From an uncultured Bacteroidaceae bacterium (GTDB lineage Bacteria > Bacteroidota > Bacteroidia > Bacteroidales > Bacteroidaceae), in contig CAJODY010000029.1 of NCBI GenBank assembly GCA_905233285.1, positions 1 through 43,445 on the forward strand: a DNA stretch of 43,445 nt, given 5' to 3'. The translations under genes and the position numbers were made by a program. This document shows positions 16,238-22,340 of this stretch, in pieces. The notes under the pieces are model-generated. The model was not told the DNA's origin, did not search any database, and worked only from the letters and a program-made list of their open reading frames with translations. Numbering within the stretch: the stretch's first letter is position 1; each line of letters begins with the position of its first letter.

Positions 16238-17655
16238 CACAACTTCAGTTCATATTGATTATAACAAATTCCTCTGCCACCGAAACCTTCCTTCTGGTAA
16301 ATCAGTCCCTCGTTCAGCCACAGTCCGTCTTTCTCCGTAGAGATTCCGAAGTCCAGCCACTCATGTGTCTGTGCATACTCAGCTATCAGGTGGTCGATGA
16401 GCAGATCCAGCGCTCCGCAGCGTCTGGCTTCCTCCGTGGCAGTCATATACTGCGTATGTACCGTCTTCTCATATATAAATATGTACGTACCTGCAATCAT
16501 CCGTCCCTCTTCATCCCTTACGGCATACAGCTTTATATTATTGGGGAAGCGGCTCATCAGCAGTCGCAGTTCGTCGCTGTTATGCACGGGTCTCAGTCCG
16601 TGACGTTCCTTCAGCACCGTGCTCAGAATCTGCCAGTACTGCTCCACGTCGTCTGTCCGCTCCACCTTCAATAGCCTTTTCTGTGCCTTCTTCAGAGCAT
16701 TGCGTCTTGAGTGCTCGTAAGCAATAGGCGACTTCAGGTTCACGCAGCTCGACAGTCCGCAAGCCGACAACCTCGCACCGCACCTGTACAGCGCATACTC
16801 ATCCTCTCCGCTCGTCTGCCTCCAGTATATATGCGGCACAGCCTTATACATTAGCGTCCTTGCTCCGTACTCCTTCTTGTAATATTCCTTCATCAGTTCG
16901 AAACCCTCCAGTACCCTCACCGAATCCATCTCGTCGCTCATCACCAGTCCGCCGTAGGTCAGTCCCTGATGCGAATACACCACACCTTTCTCCCTGTCAA
17001 CATTTGCGGGCAGTACGGCAAACACCCTCTCCTTATCTACGAACATGACCGATGCATCCTCAAACCTGTCGCTGTGGTAATCCATGTAGTGGCGGTCAAT
17101 CATGAACGTGCCGTTCTTCGACCTTGCTACAAACTCGTTCCACTCTTCAGCCCTCTCCGGACTGTATCTCACCAGACACATACCCGTCTTCTGCGCCGTC
17201 GTCTGCTGCATTGTCTCAGCTGCGTCCGAGGTTCTGTGCTCGAATATTCGTCTGAACTCCTCATAACTCCTGATATAGCCCTCGTGCATATACTCCACGC
17301 TTGCCACCACCACACAAACCGTTCCCGGTTCGAAATTCCTCAGTTCGCACCACACATTCTTTCCTATATATATGCCCCTCTGCGGATTATCTATGCGTAC
17401 CGTTTTCGACTCCTTGCCGTTATCTACAAACATATCGAACCCGCCGCTTACAGCAAACACAATCTCCTCACACTCGCTGTGCGCGTGGCATCCGCGACTT
17501 TCGCCAGGGGCTACGTCATAAATCCAGAACATACGTTTCGGTTCGAAAGGCAGGTCTTGCCATTCAGCATAGCACAGACAGCCCCTCTCGTCCAGACATT
17601 TGTTCACCTCTACGGTTCCGTAGCCCTTGCATATTATGTCCTTGTAGTCATTCAT
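16237..17655 (-). CDS. FdtA-like sugar 3,4-ketoisomerase cupin fused to a FemAB-like acetyltransferase
   Basis: 472 residues. The N-terminal ~140 residues match the WxcM/FdtA cupin family (RGCLCYAEWQDLPFEPKRMFWIYDV; RGCHAHSECEEIVFAVSGGFDMFVDNG), which converts dTDP-4-keto-6-deoxyglucose to its 3-keto isomer for 3-amino sugars. Residues ~155-472 look like a FemAB-type GNAT fold (FVARSKNGTFMIDRHYMDYH; RNALKKAQKRLLKVE; YMTATEEARRCGALDLLIDHL). Known bifunctional relatives pair the cupin with a left-handed beta-helix acetyltransferase; a FemAB-like partner is different. The inference is one protein for isomerisation and N-acylation of a sugar. The chosen start (17655) begins the cupin; the 46-residue in-frame extension upstream crosses promoter-like and repeat DNA. 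No other sugar genes are adjacent. Confidence 0.82.
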   Translation of the reverse strand: MNDYKDIICKGYGTVEVNKCLDERGCLCYAEWQDLPFEPKRMFWIYDVAPGESRGCHAHSECEEIVFAVSGGFDMFVDNGKESKTVRIDNPQRGIYIGKNVWCELRNFEPGTVCVVVASVEYMHEGYIRSYEEFRRIFEHRTSDAAETMQQTTAQKTGMCLVRYSPERAEEWNEFVARSKNGTFMIDRHYMDYHSDRFEDASVMFVDKERVFAVLPANVDREKGVVYSHQGLTYGGLVMSDEMDSVRVLEGFELMKEYYKKEYGARTLMYKAVPHIYWRQTSGEDEYALYRCGARLSACGLSSCVNLKSPIAYEHSRRNALKKAQKRLLKVERTDDVEQYWQILSTVLKERHGLRPVHNSDELRLLMSRFPNNIKLYAVRDEEGRMIAGTYIFIYEKTVHTQYMTATEEARRCGALDLLIDHLIAEYAQTHEWLDFGISTEKDGLWLNEGLIYQKEGFGGRGICYNQYELKL

Positions 17656-17670
17656 AATACAAAAATCGTG

Positions 17671-17678
17671 CAAACTTA
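17671..17678 (-). promoter_or_regulatory. Putative -7 box for the cupin-acetyltransferase gene (TAAGTTTG)
   Basis: On the minus strand TAAGTTTG lies 16 bases before the ATG at 17655. A TTTG occurs at 17696-17693, but the 14-base spacing is shorter than usual. The match supports 17655 as the start, since the longer ORF would span its own promoter. Confidence 0.45.
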
Positions 17679-17728
17679 CATAAAAAACGCGACAAAGAGG
17701 ACTATATTTAAAAATATTTGAAAAAAAA

Positions 17729-17756
17729 TTGTACAATGTACATTGTGAATTGTAAA
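17729..17756 (+). repeat. Degenerate 7-base tandem repeat upstream of the tRNA pair
   Basis: Units TTGTACA, ATGTACA, TTGTGAA, TTGTAAA. The third unit lies where a -33 element for the following TACCTTTG box is expected, so this repeat may contribute to the tRNA promoter. Confidence 0.75.
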
Positions 17757-17771
17757 TAATCATTACCTTTG
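17742..17771 (+). promoter_or_regulatory. Putative promoter for the tRNA-Ser/tRNA-Glu unit
   Basis: TACCTTTG at 17764-17771 matches TAnnTTTG; ATTG at 17742-17745 is a weak -33 element 18 bases upstream. Transcription would start near 17778, leaving a ~65-base leader that contains a GGGG/CCCC hairpin (about 17791-17826). Confidence 0.55.
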
Positions 17772-17843
17772 CATCGCTTTTGACGAAAAGCACTCTCTTG
17801 GGGTACCTTGAAACAGCCCCAGAGTTAATTCAGCTAAGTTTCC

Positions 17844-18003
17844 GGAAGGATGGGTGAGTGGCTGAAACCACCAGTTTGCTAAACTGACGTACGGGTTACC
17901 GTACCGGGGGTTCGAATCCAAGTCCCTAGAGGGGGATGAGAACCCCAGGGTTCGTCATCGCTTGTGCTTTCGAGCTTGCCGAGAAAGAATCCCCCTCCTT
18001 CCG
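17844..18003 (+). tRNA. tRNA-Ser (anticodon GCT) interrupted by a 73-nt insertion in the T arm
   Basis: Acceptor GGAAGGA (17844-17850) pairs perfectly with TCCTTCC (17996-18002), followed by G and CA. Anticodon loop TTGCTAA (76-82 of 178xx) gives GCT at 17878-17880. The long variable arm is a perfect 6-bp hairpin (GTACGG at 17889-17894 with CCGTAC at 17899-17904), as expected for class II serine tRNA. The T stem GGGGG (17906-17910) and T loop TTCGAAT (17911-17917) are normal, but the matching CCCCC is not next: it appears at 17991-17995 after 73 extra bases. Removing them gives an 87-nt tRNA with fully paired acceptor and T stems. Without the insertion it would be ordinary; with it, the gene is either a pseudogene, a tRNA with a giant T loop, or an intron-bearing tRNA. 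Confidence 0.85.
17918..17990 (+). other. 73-nt structured insertion inside the tRNA-Ser T arm
   Basis: The insertion lies between GAATCC copies (17914-17919 and 17987-17992), so its exact ends are ambiguous by up to six bases and resemble a target duplication. It can fold into three hairpins: ATCC/CCC with GGG/GGAT (17916-17937, 4-base bulge); GATGAGAACC with GGTTC-G-TCATC (17935-17959, 10 bp around a CCAG loop); and GCT-TTCG-AGC (17966-17975, UUCG-type tetraloop). It is far too short for a group I or II intron and has no ORF of note. Bulge-helix-bulge geometry was not evident at the junctions. Confidence 0.7.
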
Positions 18004-18018
18004 CACCCTTTATTACTT

Positions 18019-18091
18019 GGCGGGTTCGTCTATCGGTTCAGGACACATGCCTCTCACGCATGAAAGATGGGTTCGATTCCCATACCCGCTA
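18019..18091 (+). tRNA. tRNA-Glu (anticodon CTC)
   Basis: Acceptor GGCGGGT (18019-18025) pairs with ACCCGCT (18084-18090; first pair G-U), anticodon stem CATGC/GCATG encloses CTCTCAC (anticodon CTC), and the T arm ATGGG-TTCGATT-CCCAT is perfect. It begins 15 bases after the tRNA-Ser end, so the two are likely one transcript. CTC reads GAG; a TTC isoacceptor must lie elsewhere. CCA is not fully encoded (ACT follows). Confidence 0.95.
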
Positions 18092-18096
18092 CTGAA

Positions 18097-18145
18097 AATG
18101 TGCATTCTAAAGCGACTCTGACTAGAAATTCTTTAAATGCACATT
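18097..18145 (+). repeat. Inverted repeat after the tRNA-Glu
   Basis: AATGTGCATT (18097-18106) and its exact complement AATGCACATT (18136-18145) flank about 29 bases; TAAAG and CTTTA extend the stem inward with one bulged base. It lies 5 bases after the tRNA and before the terminator, and may help 3' processing or be a second stem of the terminator region. Confidence 0.7.
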
Positions 18146-18150
18146 ACATG

Positions 18151-18184
18151 AAAAGACCTTCACATTGATTTGTGGGGGTCTTTT
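18151..18184 (+). terminator. Terminator of the tRNA unit
   Basis: A 14-bp stem: AAAAGACCTTCACA (18151-18164) pairs with TGTGGGGGTCTTTT (18171-18184), including two G-U pairs, around TTGATT. The 3' arm ends in TTTT. It separates the tRNAs from the patatin gene. Confidence 0.8.
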
Positions 18185-18215
18185 GAGTAAATTCTTGATT
18201 ATCTCATATCTTCTC

Positions 18216-18309
18216 CTTACATTTGTATCGAAAACGAAATAATCGCATCCTTACATTTGTATCGAAAACGAAATAAACGTGTTCTTACATTTGTATCGAA
18301 AACGAAATG
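18216..18309 (+). repeat. Three tandem 34-bp repeats, each with a promoter -7 box, ending at the patatin start codon
   Basis: Copies start at 18216, 18250 and 18284 with an exact period of 34. The first 25 bases are identical, running CTTACATTTG, then TATCGAAAACG, then AAAT; the last 8-9 bases differ. Each holds TACATTTG, a perfect TAnnTTTG. In copy three AAATGA supplies the ATG of the next gene (18307), where copies one and two have AAATAA. The repeats therefore look like a promoter/start cassette that has been duplicated. Confidence 0.9.
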
Positions 18310-19308
18310 AAGTATATGTTTTTCAGTAATCCGTTCAGTAATCTGTTTAGTAATCTGTTCTGTCGCAATAGGAAAGAGGAGCTGAAGGATAATCAGAAAG
18401 CTAATCCGAATGCTCAGCCGGAAGCTCTGCCGAAACCGAAGGATGTAGCTTTGGTGCTCTCAAGTGGTGGTGCCAGGGGATTGGCGCATATCGGTGCCAT
18501 CGAGGAGCTTGAAGCTCGCGGCTACCATATCCGTTCCATTGCCGGCTGCTCGATGGGTGCCCTCATCGGCGGTGTATATGCAGCAGGAAAAATGAATGAG
18601 TTCCGTGAATGGATGAAAACGGTCAACCGCAAGAAGATGTTCGAACTGACTGACTTTTCTTTCTCTTTCAGCCATATCGTCAAGGGTGAGCGCATCATAC
18701 GAGCCATCAAGGAGTTCGTACCTGACGTGCCCATTGAATCCCTCCCCATACCTTACTGTGCCGTAGCTACTGAACTGAAAACCGGAGAGGAGATAATCAT
18801 CGACCACGGCAGCCTCTTCGATGCCATACGTGCCAGCATATCAATCCCTTCGTTCTATCAGCCTGTACAGCATGACGATATGATTCTCATTGACGGAGGC
18901 ATCATAAATCCTTTTCCTCTCAACCGTGTAGCACGGCAGTCGGGTGACATCCTTGTAGGTGTCGATGTCAGCGGCTGCGACTATAAAACCCTTTGGGAAG
19001 AGAACCACCATCATACTTGGAAACACAAAGGCAGTCCTTCGCTCAAAGACAGAATACTAGACAAGCTGATACCCGATACACTGGACTATAACTACTACAC
19101 AATGTTCACACGTAGCAGTTCGCTTATGATACGTCAGAACTCCATTCTCATGGCGCAGCTCATGCATCCCGACATACTCGTAGATGTAGAAATGGGCCGC
19201 TACGGCATCTTCGATTTCTACCGTTCAGAAGAGATTATTGCAGTAGGGCGTCAGACTGCTGCCGAAGCCATCACACGCTTCGAGTCAAATCCATCCACAT
19301 CTACATAA
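18307..19308 (+). CDS. Patatin-like phospholipase (RssA type)
   Basis: 333 residues. The Ser-Asp dyad of patatin lipases is present: oxyanion loop SSGGARG (52-58), nucleophile elbow GCSMG (80-84, Ser82) and DGG (196-198, Asp196). The N-terminal 45 residues are low-complexity and basic with a duplicated FSNLFSNLF element; an alternative start at Met4 would shorten it only slightly. There is no clear signal peptide, so it is probably cytoplasmic and acts on membrane acyl lipids; substrate unknown. Its 3' 58 bases overlap the convergent GH43 gene, so the last ~19 codons are read on both strands. It sits behind three tandem promoter-like repeats. Confidence 0.93.
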   Translation: MKYMFFSNPFSNLFSNLFCRNRKEELKDNQKANPNAQPEALPKPKDVALVLSSGGARGLAHIGAIEELEARGYHIRSIAGCSMGALIGGVYAAGKMNEFREWMKTVNRKKMFELTDFSFSFSHIVKGERIIRAIKEFVPDVPIESLPIPYCAVATELKTGEEIIIDHGSLFDAIRASISIPSFYQPVQHDDMILIDGGIINPFPLNRVARQSGDILVGVDVSGCDYKTLWEENHHHTWKHKGSPSLKDRILDKLIPDTLDYNYYTMFTRSSSLMIRQNSILMAQLMHPDILVDVEMGRYGIFDFYRSEEIIAVGRQTAAEAITRFESNPSTST

Positions 19309-20894
19309 CCACCGATTTTCTTTGTGGCATAGCAGAAGATGGCATACTTGGAACCCATGAAGAAACGCCGGTAGTCAAACAGCATCCGGTAATTCCTTGT
19401 TCCGATTTGAGTCCACGTCAGTCCGTCGAGACTATAATATAAATTTGCAGCATCATTGTGTCCTGGCTGGAAATCACCCTCGATGCGTAGCCATATGGTT
19501 TTTGTCTTGGTTGACAAACCGACCGTTTCCATCACTTTCTCTTCCACATCGGTAACAGCCTTCTCAGCCTCTGTCAGCCTTACGCTTTGCTCGCTCATCG
19601 TCAGCATCAGGCGTTTGCCATCCTTCCTGACGGTCAACACACCGCTGTCGCCGTTGAACGCAGCAAATCCGGCACGGTCGCCGTCTCTCATCTTCGAAAT
19701 ATCCATAACCACCGTACCGCAGCATAGAGGTCCCTCCATCCGTTGCGTAAGGGTATTGGGAGCCAGATACAGGTTCGGCACCACGCGGCTGGTCTTCAGT
19801 CGCAGGAATCCCGGACGTTCGGTCAGCGACCAAGCCTCGTCTATGGGGTTGTGATTCCATTGCCAGCACAATTTCAGTTTCCTGTCATTGCTGTCAAATT
19901 CGTCGCTCTCTACAATAGCCGTACGGGGCTGACCGCTCACTACAGGACGCATGTGTCTTGGTACTCGTCCGTCTTCGTCGCCAATCATAGGCCATCCGTC
20001 AATCCACCTCACAGGTGATAGCGTCAGCACACGTCCCACACCGCCACGGTCCTGAAATATGATGCCATACCAGTCACCATACGGTGAATCGACTATGGTA
20101 CCCTGACCTACGTATGGGAATCCTCCGAAGTCGCTCTCCAGAATCACTGCCTTCTCGTACGGCCCTTGAATGTTGTCAGCGCGGTAGCACACCTCGCGCC
20201 GGTGTCGTCCCGGGGCATATACCTGTGAAATCATCAGAAGGTAATACCGGCCGTTATGCTTTATGATCCGGCTGCCTTCCAACAGTCCGCGCTCATCGGC
20301 CTCACGTTCGAACACCTTGCGATGTGACCCTTCGATGACGTCGGACAAATCCTGCTTGAGTTCCACCATCTCACCCGTTCCGTAGAACACATACACACGG
20401 TCGTCATCGTCAAAGAACAGTGTGGCGTCGTGGAAATGACGCATGCGTGAGAGAACCGTCCAGGGTCCTTCAGCCCGTTCCGCCGTGCATATATATGTCC
20501 GTCCCATGGCTCCGCCTTCGTTAGGTGCGAACAGGGCATAGAACTTCCCTTTGTGATACTTCAGGGATGTAGCCCACTGTCCGCGTCCATAGACAGTCCC
20601 CTGCTGCAAGTCATACCTCGGTGAGTCAGTCAGCCGGTCGTAGATATAACCCACCGTCTCCCAGTTCTTCAGGTCTTTCGATTTCATCACCGGTGCACCC
20701 GGCATCAGATGCATCGTAGTCGTCACCATATAATACGTGTCATCGACGCGAATCACATCTGGGTCGGGGCAGTCAGCCCACAGCATAGGATTCTGAATGA
20801 ACGCCGCTTCCTCACGGATAGGCATTTTTATCTCCTGTGCCATACTCAACTGAACACAGCAAAGGAAAAAGCATATAACGGAAAAACTTCTCAT
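19251..20894 (-). CDS. Secreted glycoside hydrolase family 43 (beta-xylosidase/arabinofuranosidase type)
   Basis: 547 residues. A signal peptide (MRSFSVICFFLCCVQLSMAQ, cleavage after Ala19) precedes a five-blade GH43 propeller: DCPDPDVIRVDDTYYMVTTT with the base Asp44 or Asp46, HDATLFFDDDDRVYVFYG with the pKa modulator Asp156, and LLEGSRI with the acid Glu206. A C-terminal beta-sandwich (about 345-540, ESDEFDSNDRKLKLCWQWN ... YYSLDGLTWTQIG ... GGYVDVDGFDSK) is the GH43 C2-type domain. It resembles subfamily 12-like arabinofuranosidases/xylosidases; substrate is inferred to be plant xylan or arabinan. The upstream in-frame Met (20939) adds 15 polar residues before a good signal, so 20894 was preferred. 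It stands alone, without SusC/SusD. Confidence 0.92.
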   Translation of the reverse strand: MRSFSVICFFLCCVQLSMAQEIKMPIREEAAFIQNPMLWADCPDPDVIRVDDTYYMVTTTMHLMPGAPVMKSKDLKNWETVGYIYDRLTDSPRYDLQQGTVYGRGQWATSLKYHKGKFYALFAPNEGGAMGRTYICTAERAEGPWTVLSRMRHFHDATLFFDDDDRVYVFYGTGEMVELKQDLSDVIEGSHRKVFEREADERGLLEGSRIIKHNGRYYLLMISQVYAPGRHRREVCYRADNIQGPYEKAVILESDFGGFPYVGQGTIVDSPYGDWYGIIFQDRGGVGRVLTLSPVRWIDGWPMIGDEDGRVPRHMRPVVSGQPRTAIVESDEFDSNDRKLKLCWQWNHNPIDEAWSLTERPGFLRLKTSRVVPNLYLAPNTLTQRMEGPLCCGTVVMDISKMRDGDRAGFAAFNGDSGVLTVRKDGKRLMLTMSEQSVRLTEAEKAVTDVEEKVMETVGLSTKTKTIWLRIEGDFQPGHNDAANLYYSLDGLTWTQIGTRNYRMLFDYRRFFMGSKYAIFCYATKKIGGYVDVDGFDSKRVMASAAV

Positions 20895-20932
20895 ATTCGT
20901 CTTTTTTGATGCATGGTTATCATGCGGAATGC

Positions 20933-21307
20933 TCACCAACCCGGAGGGAGGATGATGTTGTCAACCGTGTGTGCTGCGGCAAAGAGTGAGGAGATGTCGG
21001 AATCGCGGAATCCGGCTATGCCACAACCGATGCGTGTGACAAGGAAGGTAAGTTCGGGATGTTCTTTTGCAAACCGGATGAAGTCGTCAACGTACGGACG
21101 TATGGTCTCGACGCCGCCCTGCATGGTTGGAATGCCGTAGCTCTGACCTTGCAGTCCGACGCCCTGACCCAGGATAGCTCCGAATTTACGGTATGCCACG
21201 AGGGCAGCGCCTCCTCCGTGCATGCCTTGGAGGTTACTGCCAAACACGAATATTTCGTTAGGCTCCAGCTGGGTGATGAATTCCGGTGTGGTTCTTTTCT
21301 TTTCCAT
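20933..21307 (-). CDS. Small macro-domain-like protein (A1S_2505-like)
   Basis: 124 residues, cytoplasmic. The core IFVFGSNLQGMHGGGAALVAYRKFGA resembles the nucleotide-binding loop of macro-like domains seen in phage and bacterial proteins of the A1S_2505 type; GQGVGLQGQSYGIPTMQG and FLVTRIGCGIAGF are also conserved in that group as I recall it. These may bind ADP-ribose or related nucleotides, but no activity is readable here. It lies 13 bases before mltG's stop and 38 bases before the GH43 start, all on one strand. Confidence 0.72.
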   Translation of the reverse strand: MEKKRTTPEFITQLEPNEIFVFGSNLQGMHGGGAALVAYRKFGAILGQGVGLQGQSYGIPTMQGGVETIRPYVDDFIRFAKEHPELTFLVTRIGCGIAGFRDSDISSLFAAAHTVDNIILPPGW

Positions 21308-21320
21308 GGTGTTACGTTTT

Positions 21321-22340
21321 TTATTTTATACCTCTTTGGTTGAGAGCCTGTGCATAACGACGTGCATTGCGGCTATGCTCGGCATAAGTGGCTGCAAAGT
21401 TATGACTGCCTGAGAAGTCTTCTTTGGCACACATATATATATAGTCGTGTGGTTCGTAGTTGAGAACGGCATCTATGGCTGCAATGCTCGGTATGCGGAT
21501 AGGTCCCGGAGGCAGTCCGGCATAGCGGTATGTGTTGTAAGGGGAGTCAATGAGAAGGTGGGTATGCATCACTCGTCGAATGGTGAAGTCGCTATGGGCG
21601 AAGATGACAGTAGGGTCGCTCTGCAGCAGCATGCCATGGGAGAGACGGTTGAGGTAGAGTCCGGCAACACGGGGCTTCTCGGGGTTATAGGATGTCTCGG
21701 AGTCGATGATGCTGGCAAGGGTTGATACCTCTATGGGAGTGAGTCCCATTGCTTCAGCTTTGGCTGTGCGCTCTGAGTTCCAGAATGCTGCATGTTCACA
21801 CTGAAGACGCTGAAGGAGCTGGTCGGCAGGAGTGTCCCAATACACTTCGTAGGTGTTGGGAATGAAGAGTGAGGGTATGGTCTGCGGTGTATATCCCAGC
21901 GAGGCACAATAAAGGGAGTCGCAGAGCATACCGTCGATAGTTACGGAGTCAACCAGCAGACGGCTGGAGATTCGTCCTGCAAGGTCGTGAACGGTACGTA
22001 CACTGGGTACTACGAGATTGAGCGGTTGCTGGTTGTGGTTGGATATGGCACGCAGAAGAGAGAGCATATTGGAGGAGGGTGTTACGAGATAACGCCCTGT
22101 GCGTATGCGGTCTTGCCGATGTAGGAGATGGCTGAGTGTAGAGAAAGAGAGGGGTGCAGAGGGGGCTGCAAGGGAGTCAATACGATGGCTGACGGCTTCT
22201 GCATCGTCACCGGGATAGACATAGAGATATGTGTCTCCCTCTACGAAGAAGGTCTTTCCCACCAGCGAGTAGCCGACAGCGATTCCTGCAGCAATTGCAG
22301 CAAGAAAGACAACAACGAATATGGTAGAGATAATTTTCAT
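21321..22340 (-). CDS. mltG: MltG-type endolytic murein transglycosylase
   Basis: 339 residues. One N-terminal membrane helix (5-27, IFVVVFLAAIAAGIAVGYSLV), a LysM-like segment, and the YceG catalytic domain with LASIIDSETSYNPEKPRVAGLYLNRL (about 208-233; Glu215 is the expected catalytic Glu), LQSDPTVIFA and SPYNTYRYAGLPPGPIRIPS (271-290). MltG cuts nascent glycan strands in the periplasm and sets their length. Where E. coli has Glu-Lys-Glu-Thr this protein has Asp-Ser-Glu-Thr. The start overlaps the G3E GTPase stop by 4 bases. Confidence 0.94.
   Translation of the reverse strand: MKIISTIFVVVFLAAIAAGIAVGYSLVGKTFFVEGDTYLYVYPGDDAEAVSHRIDSLAAPSAPLSFSTLSHLLHRQDRIRTGRYLVTPSSNMLSLLRAISNHNQQPLNLVVPSVRTVHDLAGRISSRLLVDSVTIDGMLCDSLYCASLGYTPQTIPSLFIPNTYEVYWDTPADQLLQRLQCEHAAFWNSERTAKAEAMGLTPIEVSTLASIIDSETSYNPEKPRVAGLYLNRLSHGMLLQSDPTVIFAHSDFTIRRVMHTHLLIDSPYNTYRYAGLPPGPIRIPSIAAIDAVLNYEPHDYIYMCAKEDFSGSHNFAATYAEHSRNARRYAQALNQRGIK

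Noticed and set aside
17656-17793. 46-residue N-terminal extension of the cupin-acetyltransferase
   Set aside because: It crosses a promoter-like box and a 7-base repeat, and the family N-terminus matches the ATG at 17655.
17918-17990. Group I or group II intron in the tRNA
   Set aside because: 73 bases is far below the minimum catalytic core, and the site is the T arm, not the anticodon loop.
17844-18091. Integrated element using the tRNA as attachment site
   Set aside because: No integrase, second att copy or foreign gene block lies nearby in the window; only the short insert itself remains unexplained.
17936-18121. 61-codon plus-strand ORF over the tRNA region
   Set aside because: It spans the tRNA-Ser insert and tRNA-Glu and has no features of a protein gene.
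18216-18309. Possible small CRISPR array (three regularly spaced repeats)
   Set aside because: The repeats are directly tandem with only 8-9 variable bases, carry promoter motifs, end on a start codon, and no cas genes are present.
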